DNA from: Cherax quadricarinatus
Lineage: Eukaryota; Arthropoda; Malacostraca; Decapoda; Parastacidae
Reading direction: 5' to 3'
Length of the DNA: 64,000 nucleotides
NCBI RefSeq assembly: GCF_038502225.1
Contig: NC_091372.1
Location: 10,749,642 to 10,813,641, forward strand
Under the pieces are notes generated by a model. It searched no databases, was not told where the DNA came from, and saw only the letters and a list, made by a program, of their open reading frames with translations. The translations under genes were made by a program, and so were the position numbers. Below are positions 24,001-31,000 of this stretch, piece after piece; positions within the stretch are counted from its first letter, which is position 1; every line of letters starts with the position of its first letter.

Positions 24001-24660
24001 CATCTGTTAATGACATCTTAAGGCCTACAGTGTGGGCGAATTATCATCTGTAACGAATGATATTATCCTGCACGTCTCATTTTTTTCATGTCAACATGAA
24101 GAGTCCCCTCTCTACCTCCCTTTTTTTTGGATTGAACCCAGTTGGCTTTGCCATACACTACATAACCCTTACAGGTAGGTGATAGTAGTAGGATGAGTGG
24201 AGGTAACTCTAGGTTGCTATATGATGGCAAGGTTTATCATTTTGCGTAGAATTCTGGCTAATAAAGCTTGACAAAGCTCCTGGAAAGCGAAATGTTGCCA
24301 CAATAAAATTCACATTAGTTTCACGTGTGTTCTTTAGTCTAACATTTTTGCGGGTAATTCTACCACTGTTGCTAAACATTTACTGTATGTGTAATATTGT
24401 TTTTGTTTTCAGGGAGGGTCTCTAACATAGACCACGGCAAAAAGCACGTCGGTTCAGCACAGAGACGACGCTGGCTGGGAAGGCGACCAGCTTCCGGTTG
24501 GTGGCAACGTAAGGATGGGTATTGTGGGCGAAAGATTCGTCCATTGCCTCCTATCAAGACCTATGCTCCACTGCAACCCAAGGTGCCCATCATGACTTTA
24601 ACACTCGACAATGAGGGTCCACCTAGACCGGTGATTCCCAGTACAGATCGTGTAACATAA
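9001..24660 (+). CDS. MRPL2: Mitochondrial ribosomal protein uL2m (MRPL2), 3' part, 5 exons
   Basis: uL2m is a core protein of the mitochondrial large ribosomal subunit and packs next to the peptidyl-transferase region. Five exons join in phase: 9001-9094, 10111-10184, 16770-16863, 19285-19403, 24413-24660. They give 208 residues to a TAA stop. Diagnostic blocks, in order: [97 protein letters not shown] and [11 protein letters not shown]. These match insect and human MRPL2. About the first 100 residues of the usual ~300, with the mitochondrial targeting peptide and the start of the OB-like domain, are missing in or before the gap. Introns carry large repeats, including a 5-kb Tigger shell. 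The gene faces LSG1 tail to tail. Confidence 0.93.
9205..9370. repeat. MITE-like repeat ending GGTCGTAAGTCGGATGG
   Basis: About 150 bases from GTTAGTACTGTATTTTATAC to GGTAGGTGTA are nearly identical to 17245-17397. It is one end of a DNA-transposon-derived element. Confidence 0.65.
9523..9769 (+). mobile_element. Two adjacent LINE 3' tail fragments
   Basis: 9523-9569 ends with CCGGTTTGTTG and A(9). 9619-9769 carries the CTCTGGCAAGACAGTAATGG and TTGGGTCACCCTGTCTCGG blocks. Both are in sense orientation. Confidence 0.7.
10111..10184 (+). CDS. MRPL2: MRPL2 exon
   Basis: Acceptor TTGTATTTTCAG, donor ACTG|GTAGGTATAA. Codes for [24 protein letters not shown]. The donor sequence is echoed in the tandem repeat that starts at 10329. 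Confidence 0.93.
10201..10328 (-). mobile_element. Penelope-like terminal fragment
   Basis: On the minus strand it reads CTGATGA, the GCCAC/GTGGC stem and GAAACGTTTCC (10277-10302), followed by CAATAAAGATACCCAAG. It is the same block as the arms of the 1034-1620 foldback. It sits only 17 bases beyond an MRPL2 5' splice site. Confidence 0.65.
10329..10378 (+). repeat. 29-bp tandem repeat, left part
   Basis: Units read TAGCTGGTAGGTATATTATT followed by GTATGTGCA. The array is split by the Tigger shell and continues at 15369-15545. Confidence 0.85.
10379..15368 (+). mobile_element. Tigger-like non-autonomous element filled with minisatellite
   Basis: The ends are inverted repeats (CAGTGGACCCTCGGTTATC at 10379; GATAACCGAGGGTCCACTG to 15368) flanked by TA. 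Inside the left end, 10619-10670 keeps the Tigger 5' leader AAATAAGTCACCATGG and a start codon at 10636 whose frame stops after 17 codons ([17 protein letters not shown]). Inside the right end lies the Tigger 3' UTR with CTTCAATAAAGGTATG, as at 49840. The transposase body is missing and replaced by the 20-bp array 10701-15184. It lies in an MRPL2 intron. Confidence 0.9.
10701..15184. repeat. 20-bp minisatellite, about 224 units
   Basis: The consensus unit is GCAGGAAGTGTAGCAGGCAT. Left-part variants alternate ACATG, GCAGG and GCATG, and the right part carries AAGAAAGTG, GAATGC and ATAAAG variants, so the array has regional higher-order structure. An irregular section with shortened or extended units lies at about 11366-11700. 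The minus strand has no stop in any frame of the unit, which gives ORFs of up to 1520 codons made of a 20-residue cycle ([20 protein letters not shown]). Confidence 0.97.
15369..15545 (+). repeat. 29-bp tandem repeat, right part
   Basis: About six further units of the repeat interrupted at 10378. Several contain CTG|GTAGGTAT or CTG|GTAAGTAT, which look like consensus 5' splice sites. Confidence 0.85.
15546..16769. other. Intron sequence with minor repeats
   Basis: Contains a MITE-like remnant (GACTTATGATGGGTTCG...CATCGTAAGTTGAAGAC, about 15990-16065), a (GTA)n tract at 16137-16180 and a LINE tail fragment on the minus strand at about 16405-16512. No gene besides MRPL2. Confidence 0.6.
16770..16863 (+). 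CDS. MRPL2: MRPL2 exon
   Basis: Acceptor TTTTTTTGTCCTCAG, donor CCAG|GTGAGTA. Codes for [31 protein letters not shown] plus a split Arg codon. Confidence 0.93.
16910..17648. mobile_element. MITE (GTAGTCCTGCCGTATCCGCGG type) with nested insertion
   Basis: The ends resemble the intact copy at 56945-57286 (CCGTATCCGCGG...GTGGATACC at the left; CGGTAAACCGTGGGTAACCG...CGGTGGTTCAACTG at the right). A second element (17019-17397) is inserted inside. It begins 47 bases after an MRPL2 splice donor. Confidence 0.65.
17019..17397. mobile_element. Nested MITE with CGACTTACGACC ends
   Basis: The left end CACCGACTTACGACC and the right end GGTCGTAAGTCGGATGGTAG are inverted. The right half matches 9205-9370. 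Confidence 0.6.
17745..17855. repeat. Dispersed repeat, paralogue of the LINE B target
   Basis: GTGTGTGAGCATTAGGATTAGTCTG...TTTCTTTGTG.TTAACA matches the two flanks of the LINE at 31583-33589, without the LINE. Confidence 0.7.
17878..18090 (-). mobile_element. LINE 3' tail fragment (subfamily B)
   Basis: TTATTATCACACTGGCCTATTCC to GGACTCAAGTCCGGCCTGCC is almost identical to 31603-31797 and 40657-40850. Confidence 0.88.
18205..18480 (-). mobile_element. LINE 3' tail fragment, longer and older
   Basis: The tail blocks continue into AACCAGTTTCCCTGAATCCC...CTCACACTCCAACAGCATG. A remnant of RT antisense (CCTCCTTTACCTCTTCCTTCC) follows to about 18700, so the copy reaches into the coding end. Confidence 0.7.
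18721..19284. other. Intron sequence, nothing recognised
   Basis: No supported gene or clear repeat between the LINE remnant and the next MRPL2 exon. Confidence 0.45.
19285..19403 (+). CDS. MRPL2: MRPL2 exon
   Basis: Acceptor TACTGTTTTCAG, donor GTTG|GTACGT. Codes for [20 protein letters not shown] followed by [19 protein letters not shown]. Confidence 0.93.
19474..19676. mobile_element. 203-bp Tigger-type MITE, copy 1
   Basis: Inverted ends CAGTGGACCCCCGC and GCGGGGGTCCACTG are flanked by TA. The interior (CATTCCAGAAGTATGTTCAG) is shared with the 203-bp copy at 52138-52340. The ends match the surviving end of the Tigger at 22352. Confidence 0.9.
19685..19762 (+). mobile_element. LINE 3' tail fragment
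   Basis: TTGGACCACCCCACCTCGGTGGGATACAGCTGGTGCGTTG is the terminal tail block in sense orientation. Confidence 0.6.
19877..20021 (-). mobile_element. LINE 3' tail fragment
   Basis: Poly(T) is followed by GAGCTGTCTCCCACCAAGGTAGGGTGACCC and a diverged GTTGAGATGACCCTCTGAACTGC block. Confidence 0.65.
20022..20292 (+). mobile_element. tRNA-derived SINE abutting the Tigger stop codon
   Basis: A tRNA-like head has TGGCCTGGTGGCAAAAGC (A-box region) and GGTTCGATTCC (B box, 20080-20090). It is followed by a body with GGGTACCTGGGTGTTAGTTG, and the tail CTTGTACATGTACC ends one base before the transposase stop codon. RNA polymerase III promoter function is inferred from the boxes. Confidence 0.7.
20294..22084 (-). 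CDS. Tigger/pogo-family DDE transposase, intact ORF
   Basis: This cut-and-paste transposase of the Tc1/mariner-pogo superfamily (Tigger, TIGD/CENP-B-like) is 596 aa when started at the ATG in the GACCATGGGC context; the same start is used at 49022. Residues about 8-60 form the CENP-B-type helix-turn-helix ([18 protein letters not shown]), and residues about 75-150 a second HTH ending [14 protein letters not shown]. The DDE core shows NCDETGLF (D189), [10 protein letters not shown] (D306) and [10 protein letters not shown] (D343). The C-terminal region is acidic, then basic ([13 protein letters not shown]). No frameshift or stop breaks it. It is on the opposite strand to MRPL2, inside its last intron. 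The 3' end of the element is missing. Confidence 0.93.
   Translation of the reverse strand: MGPKKASSANPTPQRVRITIEMKKEIIDKYESGVRIADLVKLYKKPQSTIATIVGTRKTIKEAVLAKGSTVFSKQRSQVMEDVERLLLVWINEKQLAGDSISQAIICEKARKLHEDLIKKMPATSDDVSEFKASKGWFERFKKRSGIHSVIRHGEAASSDHKAAEKYVQEFKEYIETEGLKPEQVFNCDETGLFWKKMPSRTYITQEEKALPGHKPMKDRLTLLMCANATGDCKVKPLLVYHSETPRAFRQKNVLKDNLCVLWRANSKAWVTREFFYNWLHHAFAPNVKNYLTEKKLELKCLLVLDNAPGHPTDVAERLYGDMSFIKVKFLPPNTMPLLQPMDQQVISNFKKLYTKALFERCFVMTSETQLTLREFWRDHFNILNCVNLIGKAWEEVTKRTLNSAWKKLWPECVDKRDFEGFEANPENPVPVEESIVALGKSLGLEVSGEDVEELVEEDNEELTTDELIDQLQEQEARPGETGSEEGREKLKKLPTTKIKEICAKWLEVQTFMDENHPHTAIASRAGDYYTDNVVKHFRQVIKEREVQATMDRYLVRKKSSDSEAGPSGIKKRREVTPEKDLLPQVLMEGDSPSKQ
20294..22352 (-). 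mobile_element. Tigger element, 3' end lost
   Basis: The 5' end is intact: GCGGGGGTCCACTG to 22352 with TA flank, then a leader of about 270 bases. After the stop codon the expected 3' UTR and second inverted repeat (present in the relative at 49792-50066) are absent and the SINE begins at once. The copy cannot be mobilised in cis. Confidence 0.8.
22385..22699. mobile_element. MITE with CAGCCTCTC(C/T)TCACTTAG ends, copy 1
   Basis: The ends CAGCCTCTCTTCACTTAGCA and GCTAAGTGAGGAGAGGCTG are inverted, with TA flanks. The same MITE at 59068-62349 is interrupted by piggyBac. A third, diverged copy lies at about 22840-23125. Confidence 0.85.
22840..23125. mobile_element. Diverged copy of the CACTTAG MITE
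   Basis: It shares GACCAGTTCTCTGACC, ATTGTTATAAATGGTACAAAGGTG and CTCCTTACTTAACAATC with the family at 22385-22699. Confidence 0.6.
23195..23300 (-). mobile_element. LINE 3' tail fragment
   Basis: Poly(T), then AACAAACTGGCCACATCCCACC and a TAAATTTAGTAATATATACAGG block. Confidence 0.65.
23590..23960. repeat. Inverted pair of SINE-like repeats
   Basis: The left copy (AGTGCTAAGCCCATAGGGATTATACAGC...CACCAGCATCAAGGAAC) and the right copy (GTTCCTTGATGTTGGTGAGG...CCTATGGGTTTAGTGCTTCC) face each other around about 60 bases. Each is flanked by ATT/AATAAT microsatellite. Confidence 0.75.
23961..24412. other. End of MRPL2 intron
   Basis: A Penelope-type block variant (GACAAAGCTCCTGGAAAGCG, then AAATGTTGCC) lies at about 24268-24300. 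Nothing else is recognised. Confidence 0.45.
24413..24660 (+). CDS. MRPL2: MRPL2 terminal exon
   Basis: Acceptor TTTTTGTTTTCAG. Codes for [20 protein letters not shown], a [11 protein letters not shown] block and GRKIRPLPP, then a C-terminal extension rich in Pro and hydrophobic residues, ending in TAA. Confidence 0.94.
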
Positions 24661-24666
24661 GTGGAC

Positions 24667-24672
24667 AATAAA
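24667..24672 (+). terminator. AATAAA polyadenylation signal of MRPL2
   Basis: AATAAA begins 7 bases after the stop codon. It is unusually close, so a more distal site may be used as well. Confidence 0.5.
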
Positions 24673-25314
24673 TGAGATTGTGTAACTTAAGAAATAGGAG
24701 GAAAATTTGAGATTGTGTAACATAGGAAGTAGCAGAGAAATGTAATACAAGACTTTTTTTTTTTTTTCTTTTGCTGTAATGTCATCAATGCATACAGAAT
24801 TTTCCTTGTATTTTTAGTTATTATTATTAGTCAAAACTGAGTGCTAAAAGTTTTTAGCAAATATGAAAAAGCAATATAATCATTAAATCACAAATAGAAT
24901 AGTTGTACAGGTGTATTTTTATTTTTCGGCCGTCTCCCACTGAGGCCGAGTTTATGTATTTATCTTAAAATTAATACGAGTTATCATTGTCATAGGTGAA
25001 TCATAGCCAGGCGCTGTTTATTACATTTTATTTGCTAGAGCTGAAAAATTCTTTTTTTAGATGAATTAAGTTTTGTTCACAAAGTCCCAGGGTTTGTATT
25101 TTTGCAGTTGTGCAAGGCACAGACTGATTAGTACAATCTTGGTTAAAAATACTGTATTCTTGAACATGGATGATATAATGATACAGTATGGTTGAAAGGA
25201 CACAAGTACATACACTTTTGACATCTTTATTGGATAATTTTCATTCCTGGGACTGTGGTGTTGCTAAATGATACAAGAGAATTGAAACAGTGTAAGTAGT
25301 AGAGAATGTTAGTT
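24673..25314. other. Intergenic sequence downstream of MRPL2
   Basis: AT-rich; a short LINE tail remnant (CGGCCGTCTCCCACTGAGGC) lies at 24928-24947. No gene seen. Confidence 0.5.
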
Positions 25315-26846
25315 ACTGGTGATGGTCAGGTGACAGTGTGAGGTCACCTAATTGCTGTGTTGCATGGCAGCTGAGAAGAAGCTTATTACAGTATCATGTG
25401 TGCCAGAGTTTTTGAGATATATTTGGCAGCTCTGATCTGTGGTGTTGGAAGTGGCAGTTAGAGGCTTCAGTACAGTGGTGCCTACCCCTACCATATCCTC
25501 TGAAGATCATTTCAATGTTGTTCTGGTGAATGAGATGATTCTCTTTAGTTCTGTGTAACACAAGAATTCCTGGTGTTATCTCAGTTGCATTTTTGTGTTC
25601 AGAAACATATGGAAATTTTTTTCTCCATGTTTTTTCCTATAGATTTTATTGCAACTCTTACATGGTATGGTGTACACACCTGCTTCACTGTTGGGTTTGT
25701 CATAGTAAACTTCCCAGTGAAAGATGTGGCCCTGGTAGCTATGTGGATGTTGCTTCCAGAGAGGTAGTTCACAGTGGTGTTTACCACTTCTTGAGGTATA
25801 ATGCAGTCTGGGGTTCTTGGTAGTAGTGGTGGTGGTGCTAGAGTCGAGTGTGGTCTTAGTTCAGTTTTTGCAATCTTGTATAAAGTATGGAGGGAAGTGT
25901 GTTTGAAGGCACAGGTGATGTACTGGAATTCTTCTAAGAATTTAGGACTGGAGATAAATGTATCTATTACAGAAAGCCCAATGACCGCACCTTTGGGTGC
26001 AAGTGTCACACTTCATTAAAAATGAGTAAAATCATTTTTATTTGTGGGTCTTCTGTTTACCTGGAAAAAAAGGGTGTCTTTGTTGGTTGACTTGCATAGG
26101 TCAACCAATAAAGACAATTTTAGAGTCTTCAAAAAACACAAAATGTTTTTACTCAACACTAGTCAATTGCACCAAAAAGTGTGGTCATTGTGCTTTTTGT
26201 AACAGATGCATTTATCTCCAGTCCCAAATTCTTAGAGGAATTCCAGTACATCACCTGTGATTCACTCACTCACACTTCCCTCCATACTTTATACAAGACT
26301 GTAAACACAGAACTAAGACCACACTCAACTCTAGCAACACCACTACTACTAAGAACCCCAGACTCTGCATTATACCTCAGGAAGCGGTCAACACAACCAT
26401 GAACTTCCTTTCTGGAAGCAACATCCACATAGCTACCAGGGCCACATCTTCCGCTGGGAAGGTTGCTATGACAAACCCAACAGTGAAGCAGGTGTGTGCA
26501 CTATAAAAGGGCTGCAATAAAATCTATAGGAAAAAACATGAAGGAATCTTTCCATGTTTCTGAACACAAAAATGCAACTGAGACAACACCAGCAAATCTT
26601 GTGTTATACAGAGAACTAAAGATCATCTCATTCACTGGAACAACACTGAAATGATCTCCAGAGGATATAGCAGGGGTAGGCACCACTGTATTGAAGCCTC
26701 TGACTGCTGCTTCCAACACCACAGATCACAGCTGCCAAATATATCTCCAGAACTCTGGCACATATGATACTGTAAAAGTCTTCTTCTCAGCTGCCCTGCA
26801 ACACAGCAATTAGGTGACCTCACACTGCCACCTGACCATCACCAGT
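25315..26846. mobile_element. 1.5-kb palindrome of two head-to-head Penelope-like fragments
   Basis: Arm 1 (25315-26091) and arm 2 (26100-26846) are reverse complements with scattered differences, and the loop is only 8 nt (26092-26099). Both arms encode the same protein piece, for example ISSPKFLEEFQYIT and HTSLHTLYK. In arm 1, minus strand near 25636-25680, a neighbouring frame reads EAGVYTIPCKSCNKIY, typical of the GIY-YIG endonuclease start in Penelope-like elements. Both copies are frameshifted, so neither is functional. Confidence 0.8.
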
Positions 26847-27099
26847 GACTTGCAATGTACATTGTATTTATTCATTCTCTTACATTTAAATGATACACGA
26901 GTATGAAGATGTCCTATAAATGTACACTTGTCTTTTCCATTATAAAATTTATAATGTAAGCTCAATAAACTTGTGTATTTAAAATGTACACACCCAAAGC
27001 CACTTTTATTATTTATATTATAATCCCTGTACCAAAGGCTCATATAAACTAACAATGACATTTACCAAGGTATTATTGTACCACAGGTGACCTCAGTCC

Positions 27100-27568
27100 T
27101 AACATATGGTAGCTAGAACAAGCATTATGAAGTACATAAGGTAAGGTGAAAAGTGGAGTAATAGGTGTGAAGTTGATGGTATCTGGCCAGGGTGAACCAG
27201 TAGGCCTCCTGCAGTGATCCTTGGTATACAGTAACTTGGTATTATCTAATGGTGTCACTGTTGGTTAGCAACTGTTTGGCCAAAATTCTGGATATGCAGT
27301 ACTGTAGCTGCCCAACTTCTGTGGTATGTTGGTGATTTCAATCATTCAGCAGCGGCATACAACAGAAGTCAGGCAGATATAGTACATTGAGAACCCTGGC
27401 CAAACAACTGCTACTCAACAGTGACACTGAGATTAGATATGCTACACCAGGGATCACTGCAGGAGACCTACTGGCATACTCCAGGCAGATGTCCCAACAC
27501 CACCTCTACATTACCATGTTCTTTCCCTAACTGCTTGTGCTTTATGTTTGTTCTAGCTACTCTGTATT
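27100..27568. repeat. Second imperfect palindrome, about 460 bp
   Basis: Left TAGCTAGAACAAGCATTATG pairs with right GCTTTATGTTTGTTCTAGCT. Left GCAACTGTTTGGCC pairs with right GGCCAAACAACTGC. Left CCTCCTGCAGTGATCCTTGG pairs with right CCAGGGATCACTGCAGGAG. The centre is near 27340. The right flank carries a degraded Penelope-type block (AAAAGCCACTCGAGGCAAAAC). Confidence 0.75.
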
Positions 27569-27962
27569 AAGACTAAAAAAGCCACTCGAGGCAAAACTTT
27601 ACATCAATAAATGTCCTGAGCAGCAAATACACGTTTTACCTACAACTTGGTGGTATCACCTTATTAGTTCCACCAACTTCAATTAGCCTTCTAGTTTGAC
27701 ACCTAAAAATTAACAAAATCTCGTGAAAGAATGAGATTTTTTAAAACCATGACACCCTGTTGACCCTCATTACAGTGACCAATCAAAAGATGAAACCTTA
27801 TCGATCATTAGAGTGACCAATCACCTTACAGATTATACATTTCCTATAAATTATAGATATATGGGCCTTGCTGATGAAATACAAGCATATCCACTCATAT
27901 GACTAAGTTACAAAGAACTACAGGTACTGTAGTCAGTGTTTTCATATATGACATGTTCAGTT

Positions 27963-28050
27963 TCACTGGTCAAGATGGGCAAACCTCCTCCTCAGTTTTT
28001 CTCTCTTCTTAAAATTCTTCTTCCTTGGTTGGCCCTCAACACCCAGACTT
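27963..28050 (-). CDS. LSG1: LSG1 exon 11 with stop
   Basis: Acceptor GACTTTCTTTTACAG. Codes for SLGVEGQPRKKNFKKREKLR RRFAHLDQ, then TGA. The basic tail and the HLD-like ending match other LSG1 proteins. Confidence 0.9.
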
Positions 28051-31000
28051 CTGTAAAAGAAAGTCAAACGTTAGAAATGTTACCATAATTTTACAACTCT
28101 CAGAAGCATTATAATTTGAAGAATATAAAAATTCTTGAATGCCTAATATTTTTAATATTACTATGACTTACCATCCCCTCGAGGGAGGTTCCTTTATGCT
28201 GGTGAGAGGCTTCTGATCTAGGGAATTGTATCTGTGCTCCAGTTCCCTGAATTGAGCCTAAATACCTTCCATTTCCCACCCCCACGTGCGCTGTATAATT
28301 CTACAGGTTTAGCGCTTCCCCATGATTATAATACAACTTTACATTTGCTAATAAAAATGTCATTTCCCACTGAACCAGAGTGACCCAAAAAAGAAGATTT
28401 TTTTTTTTTTTTCCAACAAGTCGGCCGTCTCCCACCGAGGCAGGGTGACCCAAAAAAGAAAGAAAATCCCCAAAAAGAAAATACTTTCATCATCATTCAA
28501 CACTTTCACCTCACTCACACATTATCACTGTTTTTGCAGAGGTGCTCAGAATACAACAGTTTAGAAGCATATACGTATAAAGATACACAACATATCCCTC
28601 CAAACTGCCAATATCCCAAACCCCTCCTTTAAAGTGCAGGCATTGTACTTCCCATTTCCAGGACTCAAGTCCGACTATATGAAAATAACCAGTTTCCCTG
28701 AATCTCTTCACTAAATATTACCCTGCTCACACTCCAACAGATCGTCAGGTCCCAAGTACCATTCGTCTCCATTCACTCCTATCTAACATGCTCACGCATG
28801 CTTGCTGGAAGTCCAAGCCCCTTGCCCACAAAACCTCCTTTACCCCCTCTCTCCAACCCTTTTGAGGACGACCCCTACCCCGCCTTCCTTCCCCTATAGA
28901 TTTATATGCTTTCCATGTCATTCTACTTTGATCCATTCTCTCTAAATGACCAAACCACCTCAACAACCCCTCTTCTGCCCTCTGACTAATACTTTTATTA
29001 ACTCCACACCTTTTCCTAATTTCCACACTCCGAATTTTCTGCATAATATTTACACCACACATTGCCCTTAAACAGGACATCTCCACTGCCTCCAACCGTC
29101 TCCTCGCTGTTGCATTTACCACCCAAGCTTCACACCCATATAAGAGTGTTGGTACTACTATACTTTCATACATTCCCTTCTTTGCCTCCATAGATAACGT
29201 TTTTTGACTCCACATATACCTCAACGCACCACTCACCTTTTTTCCCTCATCAATTCTATGATTAACCTCATCCTTCATAAATCCATCCGCCGACACGTCA
29301 ACTCCCAAGTATCTGAAAACATTCACTTCTTCCATACTCCTCCTCCCCAATTTGATATCCAATTTTTCTTTATCTAAATCATTTGATACCCTCATCACCT
29401 TACTCTTTTCTATGTTCACTTTCAACTTTATACCTTTACACACATTCCCAAACTCATCCACTAACCTTTGCAATTTTTTTTTAGAATCTCCCATAAGCAC
29501 AGTATCATCAGCAAAAAGTAACTGTGTCAATTCCCATTTTGAATTTGATTCCCCAAAATTTAATCCCACCCCTCTCCCGAACACCCTAGCATTTACTTCC
29601 TTTACAACCCCATCTATAAATATATTAAACAACCATGGTGACATTACACATCCCTGTCTAAGACCTACTTTTACCGAGAAGTAGTCTCCCTCTCTTCTAC
29701 ACACCTTAACCTGAGCCTCACTATCCTCATAAAAACTCTTTACAGCATATAATAACTTACCACCTATTCCATATACTTGCAACATCTGCCACATTGCTCC
29801 TCTATCCACTCTATCATATGCCTTTTCTAAATCCATAAATGCAATAAAAACTTCCCTACCTTTATCTAAATACTGTTCACATACATGCTTCAATGTAAAC
29901 ACTTGATCTACACATCCCCTACCCACTCTGAAACCTCCTTGCTCATCCGCAATCCTACATTCTGTCTTACCTCTAATTCTTTCAATTATAACCCTACCGT
30001 ACACTTTTCCTGGTATACTCAGTAAACTTACTCCTCTATAATTTTTACAGTCTCTTTTGTCCCCTTTCCCTTTATATAAAGGGACTATACATGCTCTCTG
30101 CCAATCCCTAGGTACCTTCCCCTCTTTCATACATTTATTAAACAAAAGTACCAACCACTCCAACACTATGTCCCCCCTGCTTTTAACATTTCTGTCATGA
30201 TCCCATCAGTTCCAGCTGCTTTACCCCCCTTTCATTCTACGTAATGCCTCACGTACCTCCCCCACACTTACATTCTGCTCTTCTTCACTCCTAAAAGATA
30301 GTATACCTCCCTGATCAGTGCATGAAATTACTGCCTCTCCTTCTTCCTTAACATTTAAAAGTTCCTCAAAATATTCTCGCCATCTACCTAATACCTCCAT
30401 CTCCCCATCTACTAACTCCCCTACTCTGTTTTTAACTGACAAATCCATACTTTCCCTAGGCTTTCTTAACTTGTTTAACTCACTCCAAAATTTTTTCTTA
30501 TTTTCATTAAAATTTCTTGACAGTGCCTCTCCCACTCTATCATCTGCTCTACTTTTGCACTCTCTCACCACTCTCTTTACCTTTCTTTTACTCTCCATAT
30601 ACTCTGCTCTTCTTATAACACTTCTGCTTTGTAAAAACCTCTCATAAGCTACCTTTTTCTCTTTTATCACACCCTTTACTTCATCATTCCACCAATCACT
30701 CCTCTTTCCTCCTGCCCCCACCCTCCTATAACCACAAACTTCTGCCCCACATTCTAATACTGCATTTTTAAAACTATTTATATTTAGTAATTTGTACAGC
30801 AGAGGGGTACCTAGTCCATCACTCCCAGCATTTTAATTGCCTCATGAAAAATAACTTTCTCATCAGCGGAGGCAAATGATTTTGCAGGACTTGACGAACT
30901 GTTGGAGTGTGAGCACGGTAACATATGCCTCCAATCACTGAGTTACAACATAAAATGTATGAAATTTATAACTCACCTTTGTTTTCCTACAATGTTTCCT

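Noticed and set aside
29352..30647. Plus-strand ORFs over the LINE copies (also 32097-33617, 37120-38274, 41151-42887)
   Set aside because: Antisense shadows of the reverse transcriptase frame on the minus strand.
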